NCBI GenBank assembly: GCA_039029315.1
Contig: JBCCGK010000036.1
Span: forward strand, 34,779-98,778
Direction: 5' to 3'
Length of the DNA: 64,000 bases
Source: JBCCCJ01 sp039029315
GTDB lineage: Bacteria > Bacteroidota > Bacteroidia > J057
In this document: positions 50,254 through 59,550 of the stretch, piece after piece
Layout of the letters: each line of letters begins with the position of its first letter
How positions within the stretch are numbered: the stretch's first letter is position 1
Notes under the pieces: model-generated
What the model saw: the letters and a program-made list of their open reading frames with translations, nothing else
Told to the model about the DNA's origin: nothing
Databases searched by the model: none
Made by a program: the position numbers and the translations under genes

Positions 50254-53172
50254 ATGAAATACATCAAAATTGCCAGCTGGTTCCTCACCCTCACCCTCCT
50301 CATCAGCCAATCTTCTTTTGCACAAAAAGGTACCATTCGCGGGAAAGTAAGCAGTGCTTCCAGCGGAGAGGCTTTACAAGGAGCCACAATTCGACTTGTT
50401 GCAAATGGACAAATCCGTGGTGGCGCCTATTCTGATATTGAAGGAAGCTATACGCTCAAAGCAGTTGAAGGTTCCTACGATTTAATCGTTTCCTTCATCT
50501 CGTTTCTCAACGACACCATTCGTGATGTTACAGTCACCGCAGGACAGGTAAGCATACATGAGTCTGTGTTATTTGAAGAGAATGCAGTCAGAGAGGATTT
50601 AGCTGTAGAAATTGTCGCAAAAAGAGATGAAGCCTCCAATGTCGCATTTCTTGCCAAGAAGCAGAACCATGTGAATGCTATTGATGGGATTACCTTTGAT
50701 TTGGTTCAGAGAACAGGTGATGCCAATGCTGCTGCTGCCATCCGCCGAGTAGTCGGTGTGACGGTAGAAGGAGGGAAATATGTATATGTCAGAGGTCTTG
50801 GAGATCGATACTCCAAAACCATGCTCAATGGAGCAGAACTTCCGGGGCTGGACCCAAACAGAAACACCATACAGATGGATATTTTTCCATCAAACCTGAT
50901 TGACAATATTGTTGTCTACAAAAATTTCACTCCAGATCTTCCAGGGTCCTTTACAGGCGGTCTGGTAGATATTCGGACCAAGGATTTCCCTGCTAAATTC
51001 ACCATGAAGGTGTCAGCTTCCACCTCCTTTAATGACCAGGCATCTCTGAATGAGAATTTTCTCACAGATGAAACCTACGAAGGAGAATGGAGTGGAGCAG
51101 CAAATGAGATCCGGTCCCTACCTGCATATATCTCTGAAGAATTGAATGGTCGATTGCCGAATCGCTTACCCACATCCAGAAACGAACTAACAAGTATCGG
51201 ACTCCCGATGGAGCAAGCTACGAGGAGTTTTGTAACTGACATTGAACCGATTCGCCAGACTTCCGGTATCAATCAGAGGTATGAGGTCTCCCTCGGAAAT
51301 CAGCATTCAATTGGGGAGCGTCCTTTCGGATACATTGCCAGCCTTTCCTATAGAAAAAACTACAGCTACTTTAATAATGGACGCAGAAGTCAGTATTCCC
51401 TTCCTTCTGAAGGTTCTGCCTTGCTGAATCCAGAAGCTGAACTAACTGGAGAATCCGGTCAGGAAGAAGTTCTATGGGGAGGCTTGATCAAGTTGTCCTA
51501 CAAACCCTGGAACAAGCACAAGTTCTCTATCAATGCCATGCGGAACCAAAGTGGGACCTTGTCAGGCGAACTATTCCGCGGGCCATTTTTCTCCTCTGGA
51601 GGGGATATTTTTCTGGAAACAAGAACAACTTCCTTCACCGAGAGATATTTGAATGTCATCCAGGCGCAGGGAGAACATGCCTTCGGTCCTCTTCATGCGG
51701 ATTGGATTGTATCCAAAACAGATGTCATGCAGGATGAGCCAGATTTGCGGTTCTTTGCAAATGAAATTGAAGGGGTAGGAACACCCGATTCTTCTTTTAA
51801 TATCAACAACGGAAACGGCTATAGCAATCCTCTGCGATTTTATCGAAGGCTTGAGGAAAATAATCTGGATGCCCGCTTGAATGTCAAACTTGAGATTCCA
51901 GGACTTGGAACCAGTGCCGAGAAAGGATCAATTCGGGTTGGAGCAGCCTATACGACTAAGGCCAGAAACTTTTCCGAATCCCGGTATGAAATTGCCAAAG
52001 GAAGACATGCAGAGAGATTTAATGGCAATGTTAATGAATATCTGGATGAATCAAATCTAATTAGCGTTCCTCTGGATGAAACTGGTACGCCCATTCCCCG
52101 CGAGTTTTTTGAAGGGCTTTACTACATCGATGCGACCAGAGTAACCAATATTTTTGAAGCAGATCAAACGGTAGCAGCAGCTTACCTTATGACAGAGCTT
52201 CCGATTGGCAATCGTTTGAGAGCTGTAGCAGGTGCCAGATATGAAGATACAGATGCTCAAATCTTTCCAAGAGACACCACTCTTCTCGATGATTTGAGAA
52301 AGGAAAATCCTGATGCAGGGACCTTGGATCTTCAGGATATCCTTCCCTCTATTAGTCTGATATTTAAGGCCAATGAGAAGATGAACATTCGGTCAGGATA
52401 TTCTCGCACCTTGGCTAGACCAACCGTGGTAGAGCTCTCTCCCTTTCAAAGACTGCCTTACATTGGTGGGCCTGAATACCTGGGAAATCCAGAACTTGAA
52501 AGAACCTTGATTGACAACTATGATTTGAGATGGGAATGGTTTTTCTCCATCACAGAAATGGTTTCTGTGAGTGGTTTTTACAAAAACTTCACGAATCCGA
52601 TTGGCTTAGGCCAGGATTTCTCTACCCAGAACCTTCGATTCAAATATGTTAACCGACCTAGCGCATATGTAGCCGGTCTGGAATTGGAATTCAAGAAGAA
52701 CTTTGGATTTATTTCTGAAAGTCTCAGCAAGCTACAATTCGGTGGAAATGCCTCTTTTGTCCATTCAGAGACAGAGCTCTTAGCCCGAGAAATCGAACTG
52801 ATTCGAACCCTTGATCCAGATCGGCCGACTACCATTCCTTTGTTCGGTCAGTCTCCCTATGTATTCAATGCTGAACTTGCCTATATAGACAATGAAGAAC
52901 TTGGCTTACAAGCCAGTGCCAGCTTCAATGTCTTTGGCCCAAGACTCTTTGCAGTTGGTGGGGGTGCCCCGGATATTTATGAACAACCCCGCCCATCTTT
53001 GAATGTATCCGTCTCCAAAGACATTGGCAAATATTTCTCTGTCCGTGTAAGGGCAAATAATCTGCTAAACCCTGAATACAATTACACCCAGGAGTTCAAG
53101 GGAGAGACCTACTTGTTTAGAAGTAATACCGTGGGAAGAAACTTCTCAGTTGGTGTCTCATTTAACATCTAG
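50254..53172 (+). CDS. TonB-dependent outer-membrane receptor with carboxypeptidase-regulatory-like domain
   Basis: The 972-aa protein begins with a signal peptide ('LISQSSFAQ') and a carboxypeptidase-regulatory-like domain (~25-105, 'GTIRGKVSSASSGEALQGAT'). A plug domain follows ('VGVTVEGGKYVYVRGLGDRY', 'FTPDLPGSFTGGLVDIRTKD'), then a TonB-dependent barrel with a C-terminal 'TVGRNFSVGVSFNI'. There is no STN domain and no SusD/DUF4249 partner, unlike the receptor at 24.4 kb. It is paired with a T9SS-exported beta-helix protein 108 nt downstream. The substrate is unknown; an upstream Pho-box-like repeat hints at phosphate or phosphorylated compounds (inference). Confidence 0.92.
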   Translation: MKYIKIASWFLTLTLLISQSSFAQKGTIRGKVSSASSGEALQGATIRLVANGQIRGGAYSDIEGSYTLKAVEGSYDLIVSFISFLNDTIRDVTVTAGQVSIHESVLFEENAVREDLAVEIVAKRDEASNVAFLAKKQNHVNAIDGITFDLVQRTGDANAAAAIRRVVGVTVEGGKYVYVRGLGDRYSKTMLNGAELPGLDPNRNTIQMDIFPSNLIDNIVVYKNFTPDLPGSFTGGLVDIRTKDFPAKFTMKVSASTSFNDQASLNENFLTDETYEGEWSGAANEIRSLPAYISEELNGRLPNRLPTSRNELTSIGLPMEQATRSFVTDIEPIRQTSGINQRYEVSLGNQHSIGERPFGYIASLSYRKNYSYFNNGRRSQYSLPSEGSALLNPEAELTGESGQEEVLWGGLIKLSYKPWNKHKFSINAMRNQSGTLSGELFRGPFFSSGGDIFLETRTTSFTERYLNVIQAQGEHAFGPLHADWIVSKTDVMQDEPDLRFFANEIEGVGTPDSSFNINNGNGYSNPLRFYRRLEENNLDARLNVKLEIPGLGTSAEKGSIRVGAAYTTKARNFSESRYEIAKGRHAERFNGNVNEYLDESNLISVPLDETGTPIPREFFEGLYYIDATRVTNIFEADQTVAAAYLMTELPIGNRLRAVAGARYEDTDAQIFPRDTTLLDDLRKENPDAGTLDLQDILPSISLIFKANEKMNIRSGYSRTLARPTVVELSPFQRLPYIGGPEYLGNPELERTLIDNYDLRWEWFFSITEMVSVSGFYKNFTNPIGLGQDFSTQNLRFKYVNRPSAYVAGLELEFKKNFGFISESLSKLQFGGNASFVHSETELLAREIELIRTLDPDRPTTIPLFGQSPYVFNAELAYIDNEELGLQASASFNVFGPRLFAVGGGAPDIYEQPRPSLNVSVSKDIGKYFSVRVRANNLLNPEYNYTQEFKGETYLFRSNTVGRNFSVGVSFNI

Positions 53173-53280
53173 ATTTTAACAAATAATTAATCTCATAGCC
53201 AGTAATTCGTCAGCTGAACAACCCTTAATTGTTCACAGAACATTTCATGTCTTTTTCTTATCAACCTCAATTTTCTATTC

Positions 53281-54951
53281 ATGAAAAAAGTAATTTTTAC
53301 TCTTTCCCTTCTTTTAGGGTTCTTGGCTAGCACAGCATTCACTCAGGATACCACGGTAGTTTCTGGTACTACAGGTACGGCAACCTGGACTAAGGATAAG
53401 GTTTGGGTATTGGATGGCTATGTCAGAGTTGACAATGGTGAAGTATTGACGATTGAAGCTGGAACCGTAGTTCTCGCAGAAACTGGCTCTCAGGAAAATG
53501 CCTCAGCTCTGATCATTGAAAGAAATGGTATCATTCTCGCCAATGGGACTGAGGCTGAACCCATCATCTTTTCTTCTGTTCTGGATGATGTAAATGATCC
53601 TGCAGACTTCCTTGATGATCAAAGAAAAGGTCTTTGGGGCGGAATCATCATGTGTGGAGATGCACCTACAAATACCAATGAAAACGGAACAGAGCAGGTT
53701 GAAGGAATTCCTTCCACCCTTCCTTCGACTGTAGGAACTTTTGGAGGAAATGTTGCTGATGACTCCTCTGGTGTCATGACTTATGTTTCTATCCGCCACA
53801 CCGGTGTTGCTTTGGCTTCGAACAATGAGATTCAAGGATTGACACTTGCTGGTGTTGGATCAAAAACTGTATTGGATTACATCGAGTCTTATGCGTCTGA
53901 TGATGATGGGATCGAGATTTTTGGTGGAACCGTAAGCATGAAGCACGTGGTTGTTGCCTTTGCTGCTGATGATATGTTCGACCTTGACCAGGGATGGACT
54001 GGAAACGTTCAGTACTTGTTCATCATTCAGTCTGCTGACTTCGGCGACCGATTGGGCGAATGGGACGGAGCTGATACTCCAGAAGATGGCATGCCCTTTG
54101 GTTCTCCAACCATCTTCAACATGACCATGATTGGTAGCAACCCTGCTGGAACCAACAACCGAACCATCACTTTCCGTGCAAATGGCGGTGGTAAAGTGTA
54201 CAACTCTGTGTTCTATGAGCAAGGAAGAGGAATCGACGTGGAAATGAAGTCTGACGCTCTTGTTTCTGAGTCTTCTTACGACCGATTCCAGGCTGGTGAT
54301 TTGGTAGTCAGCAACAATGTTTTCTGGAATGTCGCTGGTAACACTGCGGCTGATTTGTACAAGGTTTCTCCTATCGCAGCTGGATGGGTTGATTCAGCTG
54401 CTACAGTTTCTGCTGCTGTAACAGATGTCTTAAATACCATGTCTGCCGCCAATGTCATTGCTGATCCAGTGATTGCTGGACTTTCTTATATAGCTGATGG
54501 ACAGCTTGATCCACGATTCTCAGGTTCTGATGTGTCAACGGATCTTGCAACTGTTCCCAATAGCTGGTTTACGCCAACCCACTACAAAGGAGCATTTCCT
54601 CCCAACAAAGGATCTTTCTGGGCGGCTAATTGGACTGCTTTGGATCACTACGGATACTTCAACAAAGATCTCACCACCGGAATCAATGACAGACTTCTTC
54701 TGGAAGGTGTTCGTGTCTATCCAAACCCTAACCTGGGAACCTTTGCTGTAAAGGCTGGGCAGTTGACAGAAGAAGCAGTGAACATCTCTGTATTTGATAT
54801 GACAGGCCGCAGAATCAGCATACAGAAAGTTAGGCCTGTTGCGGGGCAGATTGAAGCCGAAGTGAATATCGAAACGGCTGCAGCTGGCATGTACTTCGTC
54901 AAAGTACAGCAAGGCTCACGTCTGTCTACTTCACAAATTGTCAAGAACTAG
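53281..54951 (+). CDS. T9SS-exported beta-helix-like protein paired with the TonB receptor
   Basis: The 556-aa protein has a signal peptide (MKKVIFTLSLLLGFLASTA), a repetitive beta-helix-like body with 'VLTIEAGTVVLAETGS', 'LIIERNGIILANGTEAEPII' and 'GIEIFGGTVSMKHVVVAFAA' turns, and a type A T9SS sorting domain from ~475 ('VYPNPNLGTFAVKAG') to the end. Proteins of this kind follow TonB receptors in many Bacteroidota and are probably surface-bound binders; no catalytic residues were identified. Codons in the middle of the gene end in C unusually often (AAC, TTC, GAC), suggesting high expression. A terminator hairpin follows. Confidence 0.85.
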   Translation: MKKVIFTLSLLLGFLASTAFTQDTTVVSGTTGTATWTKDKVWVLDGYVRVDNGEVLTIEAGTVVLAETGSQENASALIIERNGIILANGTEAEPIIFSSVLDDVNDPADFLDDQRKGLWGGIIMCGDAPTNTNENGTEQVEGIPSTLPSTVGTFGGNVADDSSGVMTYVSIRHTGVALASNNEIQGLTLAGVGSKTVLDYIESYASDDDGIEIFGGTVSMKHVVVAFAADDMFDLDQGWTGNVQYLFIIQSADFGDRLGEWDGADTPEDGMPFGSPTIFNMTMIGSNPAGTNNRTITFRANGGGKVYNSVFYEQGRGIDVEMKSDALVSESSYDRFQAGDLVVSNNVFWNVAGNTAADLYKVSPIAAGWVDSAATVSAAVTDVLNTMSAANVIADPVIAGLSYIADGQLDPRFSGSDVSTDLATVPNSWFTPTHYKGAFPPNKGSFWAANWTALDHYGYFNKDLTTGINDRLLLEGVRVYPNPNLGTFAVKAGQLTEEAVNISVFDMTGRRISIQKVRPVAGQIEAEVNIETAAAGMYFVKVQQGSRLSTSQIVKN

Positions 54952-54981
54952 AACTAGACTACTTAGGTGAATATAGATACG

Positions 54982-55010
54982 GTCGACCCCACATCGGGGT
55001 CGACTCTTTT
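54982..55010 (+). terminator. Intrinsic terminator after the beta-helix gene
   Basis: GTCGACCCC (54982-54990) and GGGGTCGAC (54996-55004) form a perfect 9-bp stem with a 5-nt loop, followed by TCTTTT. It separates the receptor pair from the convergent bshB1. Confidence 0.8.
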
Positions 55011-55024
55011 GTTATAAAAGATAT

Positions 55025-55747
55025 TCAAAGAAGATCCAGTGGTGATTGTACATGCACAGGGGTCTCCGAGAGTAAGCCCTCCCCATATTTGACCCCGACA
55101 AGATGACCGACATTTCTTGCTCTAGCTTCAAGAAAATTCCAGAATTCCGGGGAAGAAATATAGGTATTCGGTTCCTTGCTGTTTGGGTCATAAAATTGCG
55201 AAGCAAAAGCAGCAACGGCTTTCATTTTCTGCTCAAACCAGGGAGTTATATCTACCACCACATCAGGCGTCAGGTTGTAATCCTGGATATAAAAAAACAG
55301 GCGTTTGGGCCGCCAATGAAGCTGGGATGTTCCCTCCCACTCTGTTTCAATTTTTCTCAACCCACTCAAAAAAACAGCATCACGAACCAGTTTGGAGCCT
55401 CTTCCGTGATCTGGATGTCGATCCTCGGGTGCGTTGGCAATCACGATTTCTGGCTGAAACCGTCGGACCATCTGAATGATAGCCAATTGATGAGCCTCAT
55501 CCTGAATGAAAAAACCATCCCGAAATCGGAGGTTTTCTCTCACACTCAAACCCAGAATTCTTGCAGATGCCAAAGCTTCCTCATCTCGCAGTTCTGCACT
55601 CCCTCGCGAGCCTAATTCTCCTCGTGTAAGATCAATGATTCCTACACTTTTGCCTTGCTCAACAAGTTTACAAATCATCCCTCCTACAGCTAATTCAGCA
55701 TCATCAGGATGAGCAGCAAAAATCAGAACATCGAGTTTGGAGTCCAT
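55025..55747 (-). CDS. bshB1: Bacillithiol biosynthesis deacetylase
   Basis: The 240-aa PIG-L/LmbE-family enzyme has the zinc-binding motifs 'AAHPDDAE' (His13, Asp16) and 'RHPDHGR' (His111, His114), plus 'DLTRGELGSRGS' and 'FYDPNSKEPNTYISSPEFW', matching BshB1. It removes the acetyl group from GlcNAc-malate to give GlcN-malate, the second step of bacillithiol synthesis, so this organism probably uses bacillithiol as its main low-molecular-weight thiol. bshA and bshC are not in the window. Confidence 0.95.
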   Translation of the reverse strand: MDSKLDVLIFAAHPDDAELAVGGMICKLVEQGKSVGIIDLTRGELGSRGSAELRDEEALASARILGLSVRENLRFRDGFFIQDEAHQLAIIQMVRRFQPEIVIANAPEDRHPDHGRGSKLVRDAVFLSGLRKIETEWEGTSQLHWRPKRLFFYIQDYNLTPDVVVDITPWFEQKMKAVAAFASQFYDPNSKEPNTYISSPEFWNFLEARARNVGHLVGVKYGEGLLSETPVHVQSPLDLL

Positions 55748-55848
55748 ATTTTATTTGTAATTCGTGGTTTGACTTTCTACTAAAAATGATGAGGCACTCC
55801 CCACTTCCTGTAATCGTAAGTAAGAAGAGAATGTGCCTAATATACCAA

Positions 55849-57771
55849 TTAGCGAATGATCAGCTTATCGGTCATAGTGTGGGCATTTTCCTGAAAATGA
55901 CGAATGATATACAAGCCAGCCTGAAGAGAAACGGGCAATTGAATGCTGAGTTGAGTAGAGGCTATTCTCCCATAGTTCATTTGATGAATTTGTTTTCCCT
56001 GCACATCCAACAGCTCAAAAGCATATTGTGTTCCAAGGGAAGATTCATTCAAGAGAACTGTCAGTTCCCGACCATCTAATGGATTAGGCCATATACTCAC
56101 CGAAGGAATACTGGACGGAATGGCCTCTTTGACCCCAGCCGAAATCGGCTGCGTATTCACCATTTCTGGTCGAATCATCAAGGTACCTCCCAAATGCGGG
56201 TTTACCCAATGTCCAAGGGAATCATAAAAGGTCAACCCATCATTATCATAGGTTCGATCAAACCCAACCCCCAAGCCAATTCCATCTACTTGCTGAACCC
56301 CTACCCAAAAGGTCTGAGGCACCGATACAGGACTATTCAGGGCATATCGAATAAAGGAATGGGGTTGATCTCCATAGTCCACTTTCATCCCAGATAGCTG
56401 GACGACCAATGTAGAATCAGGATGTGGTTGGTTCCAGATGACCAAACGGAATGTATGATCCTTGAGAAAGGTAACCGTTCCGCTCACCTGATTGAAATGC
56501 ATGGTAGGTTGAAAACTGATCCAAACCGCTGACACAGAATCTGGCTTGGTGAGGTTGATTTGTGTCCCAAAACCTAGTGGTTGATTCAAACCAAATCCAC
56601 CATCGCGCTCACCATCATCATAGGCCAGCACCGAATCTATCGGATACCGTACAATCAACTGATTGTTCTCAGGTCGCTGGTCATTGTTCCCGTTGAGTTG
56701 TACGTCCATTTCCAAAGCTGCCAACTCATCAAACACCTGGGTTCCAAATATTGGCAAGCCTTCAACAGAATGGCCGGTTCCAGGCAAAGTGAGGGTTCCT
56801 TGATGATTGAAGGGTGGTAGCATGGGGGTAAATGCGACTGGATCAGATAGCTCTGCAGTGAGGGTTACTGATTGACCATTGTTGGCGAGATTACTCAAAG
56901 AGAAAATGGGATTGGTCATTGGATTCATCAACTCCTGATAGTGCTGGACTGGCAGCGCAGTATATGGAGAAAGGGGGCTTTGCACCACCCCTACAATTGA
57001 TTGGTCTTGATAAAGTGTATCAGAGGCCGATCGATTCAGGCCCAGATAGACATAATCCAGATGCCACTCATCCAATGAACCGTTTTGCGATCCTGTGGCT
57101 TGAAACAATAACTGGAATCCTGTATGAAAAAATTCCGGGTCATCCAGGTGAATGATATGTTGCTGAAAGTCTGTCAGGGAACTTCCCTGGAGAGAAAAGA
57201 CTTTTGTATAGTCATTGGGAGCAGGAGAAGGTGTCCTGACATAAACAAAAAATGAATCCCTTGTTTCAGGTCGATCCCCATTTCCCTGTGGCTGCAAAAA
57301 GAAACTCAAATACAATTGGTTTGCCGGAGAATAAGGTTCCAGATCGATATAATGGGATAATAGTTGGTCAGTAATCCCACTAGCTACCGAACCACTATTG
57401 TAAGGAACCCCAAAGCGATTGTTTCCATCAAAACTGACAGTTCCTCTGCTCGGCGGGTCCACGGCCACATGTTGGGTGATTACGGGCACCTTGATAAGAT
57501 CCAAAGGAGTAAACCAGCGCGCACTATCCGGATATAAATCCCCGGATGAAAAATCGTCAAAAAAGGGTTGAGAGGCAGAAATACTCAGGGTATCTGGTGA
57601 TCCTGTTCGCAACACATGGAGAGAGGGCTGAGAATTTACATCAGCACTTCTGGGCCAATTGTTGTCAGAATTTAGAATGATTTGACCTGAAGAGTAGTAA
57701 AAACCAGAAACAAGAATTCCGATAAAGAGGCATGTAATTCGCCAAAAAGAAAGGTTGAGGTAATGATGCAT
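55849..57771 (-). CDS. T9SS-secreted protein of unknown function
   Basis: The product is 640 aa from the ATG at 57771 (frame open to 57795). It has an N-terminal hydrophobic signal ('ITCLFIGILVSGFYYSSGQ'), a long beta-rich body with one jelly-roll-like section ('DDFSSGDLYPDSARWF', 'WHLDYVYLGLN'), and a T9SS sorting domain ('VSIWPNPLDGRELTVLLNES') at the end. No catalytic motif was recognised. It is separated from rseP by 101 nt on the same strand. Confidence 0.82.
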   Translation of the reverse strand: MHHYLNLSFWRITCLFIGILVSGFYYSSGQIILNSDNNWPRSADVNSQPSLHVLRTGSPDTLSISASQPFFDDFSSGDLYPDSARWFTPLDLIKVPVITQHVAVDPPSRGTVSFDGNNRFGVPYNSGSVASGITDQLLSHYIDLEPYSPANQLYLSFFLQPQGNGDRPETRDSFFVYVRTPSPAPNDYTKVFSLQGSSLTDFQQHIIHLDDPEFFHTGFQLLFQATGSQNGSLDEWHLDYVYLGLNRSASDTLYQDQSIVGVVQSPLSPYTALPVQHYQELMNPMTNPIFSLSNLANNGQSVTLTAELSDPVAFTPMLPPFNHQGTLTLPGTGHSVEGLPIFGTQVFDELAALEMDVQLNGNNDQRPENNQLIVRYPIDSVLAYDDGERDGGFGLNQPLGFGTQINLTKPDSVSAVWISFQPTMHFNQVSGTVTFLKDHTFRLVIWNQPHPDSTLVVQLSGMKVDYGDQPHSFIRYALNSPVSVPQTFWVGVQQVDGIGLGVGFDRTYDNDGLTFYDSLGHWVNPHLGGTLMIRPEMVNTQPISAGVKEAIPSSIPSVSIWPNPLDGRELTVLLNESSLGTQYAFELLDVQGKQIHQMNYGRIASTQLSIQLPVSLQAGLYIIRHFQENAHTMTDKLIIR

Positions 57772-57872
57772 TGGCCATTGATTTTGCTCAATCATGCCCG
57801 AAATTAGACAATTCTATGAAAGTGAAAAATGGAAAAGAGAAGGGTGATTTTGTAAAGAACACCACACTCCAT

Positions 57873-59498
57873 TTATCCAATGACTCTGGTGATATCGTTG
57901 AGCAAAACCAAAGCCATCAATCCAAGAATCAGGACAAATCCGATCTGTTGTGCAATGATACGCACCTTTGGAGAAGGTTCTCTTCGCGTAATCGCTTCAA
58001 TGAGAAGAAATATGACATGCCCACCATCCAAAGCCGGAATAGGAAGAATATTCACCAGGGCAAGAATCATACTCAACATCCCTGTCAGTCTAAAGAAAAA
58101 TTCGATTCCCCCAGCTTTAAAAGCATCCAAATACACTTTGGCAATCTGTATTGGTCCCATCAGAGATTTACGGATTTCTACCCCTTCCCGTGCAGTATTC
58201 TGAAAGCCCTTGACATTGGTCGACACAAATCCAAAAGCCTCTCTTGAGCCAGGCACAAAAGATTCAAAGAATCCATATTGCAGGGTATCATATTGAAAAA
58301 TATCCTTATCATCCAGCCTTCTGACGCCGAGGTAGCCTTCTTGTGTGGACACTACCGTAAAGGTTAAGGGTTGCCCGCTTCTCAGAACCAGAACTTCAAT
58401 GGTATCAGATTTTTTCCCATCCATAAATCTACTGACATCCAGAAAGCGACGGATGTCCATGCTATCTAATCCAACAATTACATCCCCAGTTTTGAGTCCC
58501 GCTTTTGATGCAGGAGACTCAATAGATCGGATGTTTTCGGGATCTTCCTCTGTGGGGTCAGGAATATCGATGGTCGGATTGACAATGACTTCTGAGGGAG
58601 CAGCTGGAAAAAACAAGGTAGGAATGATCGTATCTGCACTGAAGTAATTCTGGATATCTCCTGGCACAAATACTGTATCAGGTGTTCCATCTTCTCGAAT
58701 CACCCCAAACCAGGCATTGTCTTCCAATAAGTATTTCTGGTTGTTATAATCTCCCAGGAATTCAAACTGTTTACCTTTAAAGGAAAGGACTTGATCGCCC
58801 GTCCGAAAGCCAATCAAATATCCCAAAGACTGGATCAGGGTGGAATCTATTTCTCCCGTGTCTTCGTCTTCTTCAACAGAATACTGAGGCTCTATCACCT
58901 GTATTCCATATTTGACCTCCGACATTGGTAGGCGAATCTCTCCGTAGGAATATTTCAACATAGAAATGATAAATATTCCCAGAATGACATTCATAATTAC
59001 CCCACCAGTCATCACGATCAATCGCTGCCATACCGGCTTTGCCCGGAATTCCCAGGGTTTGGGCATCCAGTCTTGCTCAGCAGCCCCTTCTGATCCTGTT
59101 TTCCATCCATCCTGGTTTTTTTTGAATCGCTCCTTCTCCCTTCTGATGGTTTCCTGATCGAGAGATTCGTCGATCATCCCTGCAATCTTCACATATCCAC
59201 CCAATGGGGTTGCTCCTACCTGATACTCGGTCTCTCCTCTTCGAAAGCCGAACAATCTTGGTGGGAAACCAATGGAAAATATTTCAACTTTGATCCCAAA
59301 GAGTTTGGCAGGCAAAAAGTGCCCCATTTCATGAACGGTGACCAATATGGTAATGCCTACCAATACCAATCCAATCGCTCCGAGAATATCCCACATGACA
59401 TCTTCGGTCCCGGTGACATATCCCAGAAGAATGGAAAACAAGATGATCCCGCCTATAATGGCAAGTGTTTTGAAACTCTTATTTCTCTCTTGACTCAT
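57873..59498 (-). CDS. rseP: Site-2 intramembrane metalloprotease RseP
   Basis: The 541-aa protein has the RseP layout: zinc site H56-E-x-x-H60 in 'VTVHEMGHFLPAKLFG', 'YQVGATPLGGYVKIAGM', a periplasmic PDZ region ('SPASKAGLKTGDVIVGLDSM'), and the third ligand Asp491 in 'PIPALDGGHV'. It is about 90 residues longer than the E. coli protein, mostly in the PDZ region, which carries an Asp/Glu-rich insertion. RseP cuts anti-sigma factors or signal peptides inside the membrane. No RseA-like protein is adjacent, though the ECF sigma/membrane protein pair at 34 kb is a possible client (inference). Confidence 0.96.
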   Translation of the reverse strand: MSQERNKSFKTLAIIGGIILFSILLGYVTGTEDVMWDILGAIGLVLVGITILVTVHEMGHFLPAKLFGIKVEIFSIGFPPRLFGFRRGETEYQVGATPLGGYVKIAGMIDESLDQETIRREKERFKKNQDGWKTGSEGAAEQDWMPKPWEFRAKPVWQRLIVMTGGVIMNVILGIFIISMLKYSYGEIRLPMSEVKYGIQVIEPQYSVEEDEDTGEIDSTLIQSLGYLIGFRTGDQVLSFKGKQFEFLGDYNNQKYLLEDNAWFGVIREDGTPDTVFVPGDIQNYFSADTIIPTLFFPAAPSEVIVNPTIDIPDPTEEDPENIRSIESPASKAGLKTGDVIVGLDSMDIRRFLDVSRFMDGKKSDTIEVLVLRSGQPLTFTVVSTQEGYLGVRRLDDKDIFQYDTLQYGFFESFVPGSREAFGFVSTNVKGFQNTAREGVEIRKSLMGPIQIAKVYLDAFKAGGIEFFFRLTGMLSMILALVNILPIPALDGGHVIFLLIEAITRREPSPKVRIIAQQIGFVLILGLMALVLLNDITRVIG

Positions 59499-59512
59499 AC
59501 CCTAACTTTTCA

Positions 59513-59520
59513 CAAAAATA
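59513..59520 (-). promoter_or_regulatory. -7 element for rseP
   Basis: On the minus strand this is TATTTTTG, an exact TAnnTTTG, 14 nt before the rseP ATG. It gives rseP its own promoter, separate from the aroC unit ending at 59551. Confidence 0.45.
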
Positions 59521-59550
59521 ACACCTTAAATGCCAGAAAAAAACCCTGAA

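Noticed and set aside
53210..53260. TGTTCacaGAACA palindrome ahead of the beta-helix gene
   Set aside because: Short and isolated, with no second copy near related genes; not enough to call an operator.
55103..55615. 170-aa frame antisense to bshB1
   Set aside because: BshB1 motifs on the other strand are unmistakable; this frame has none.
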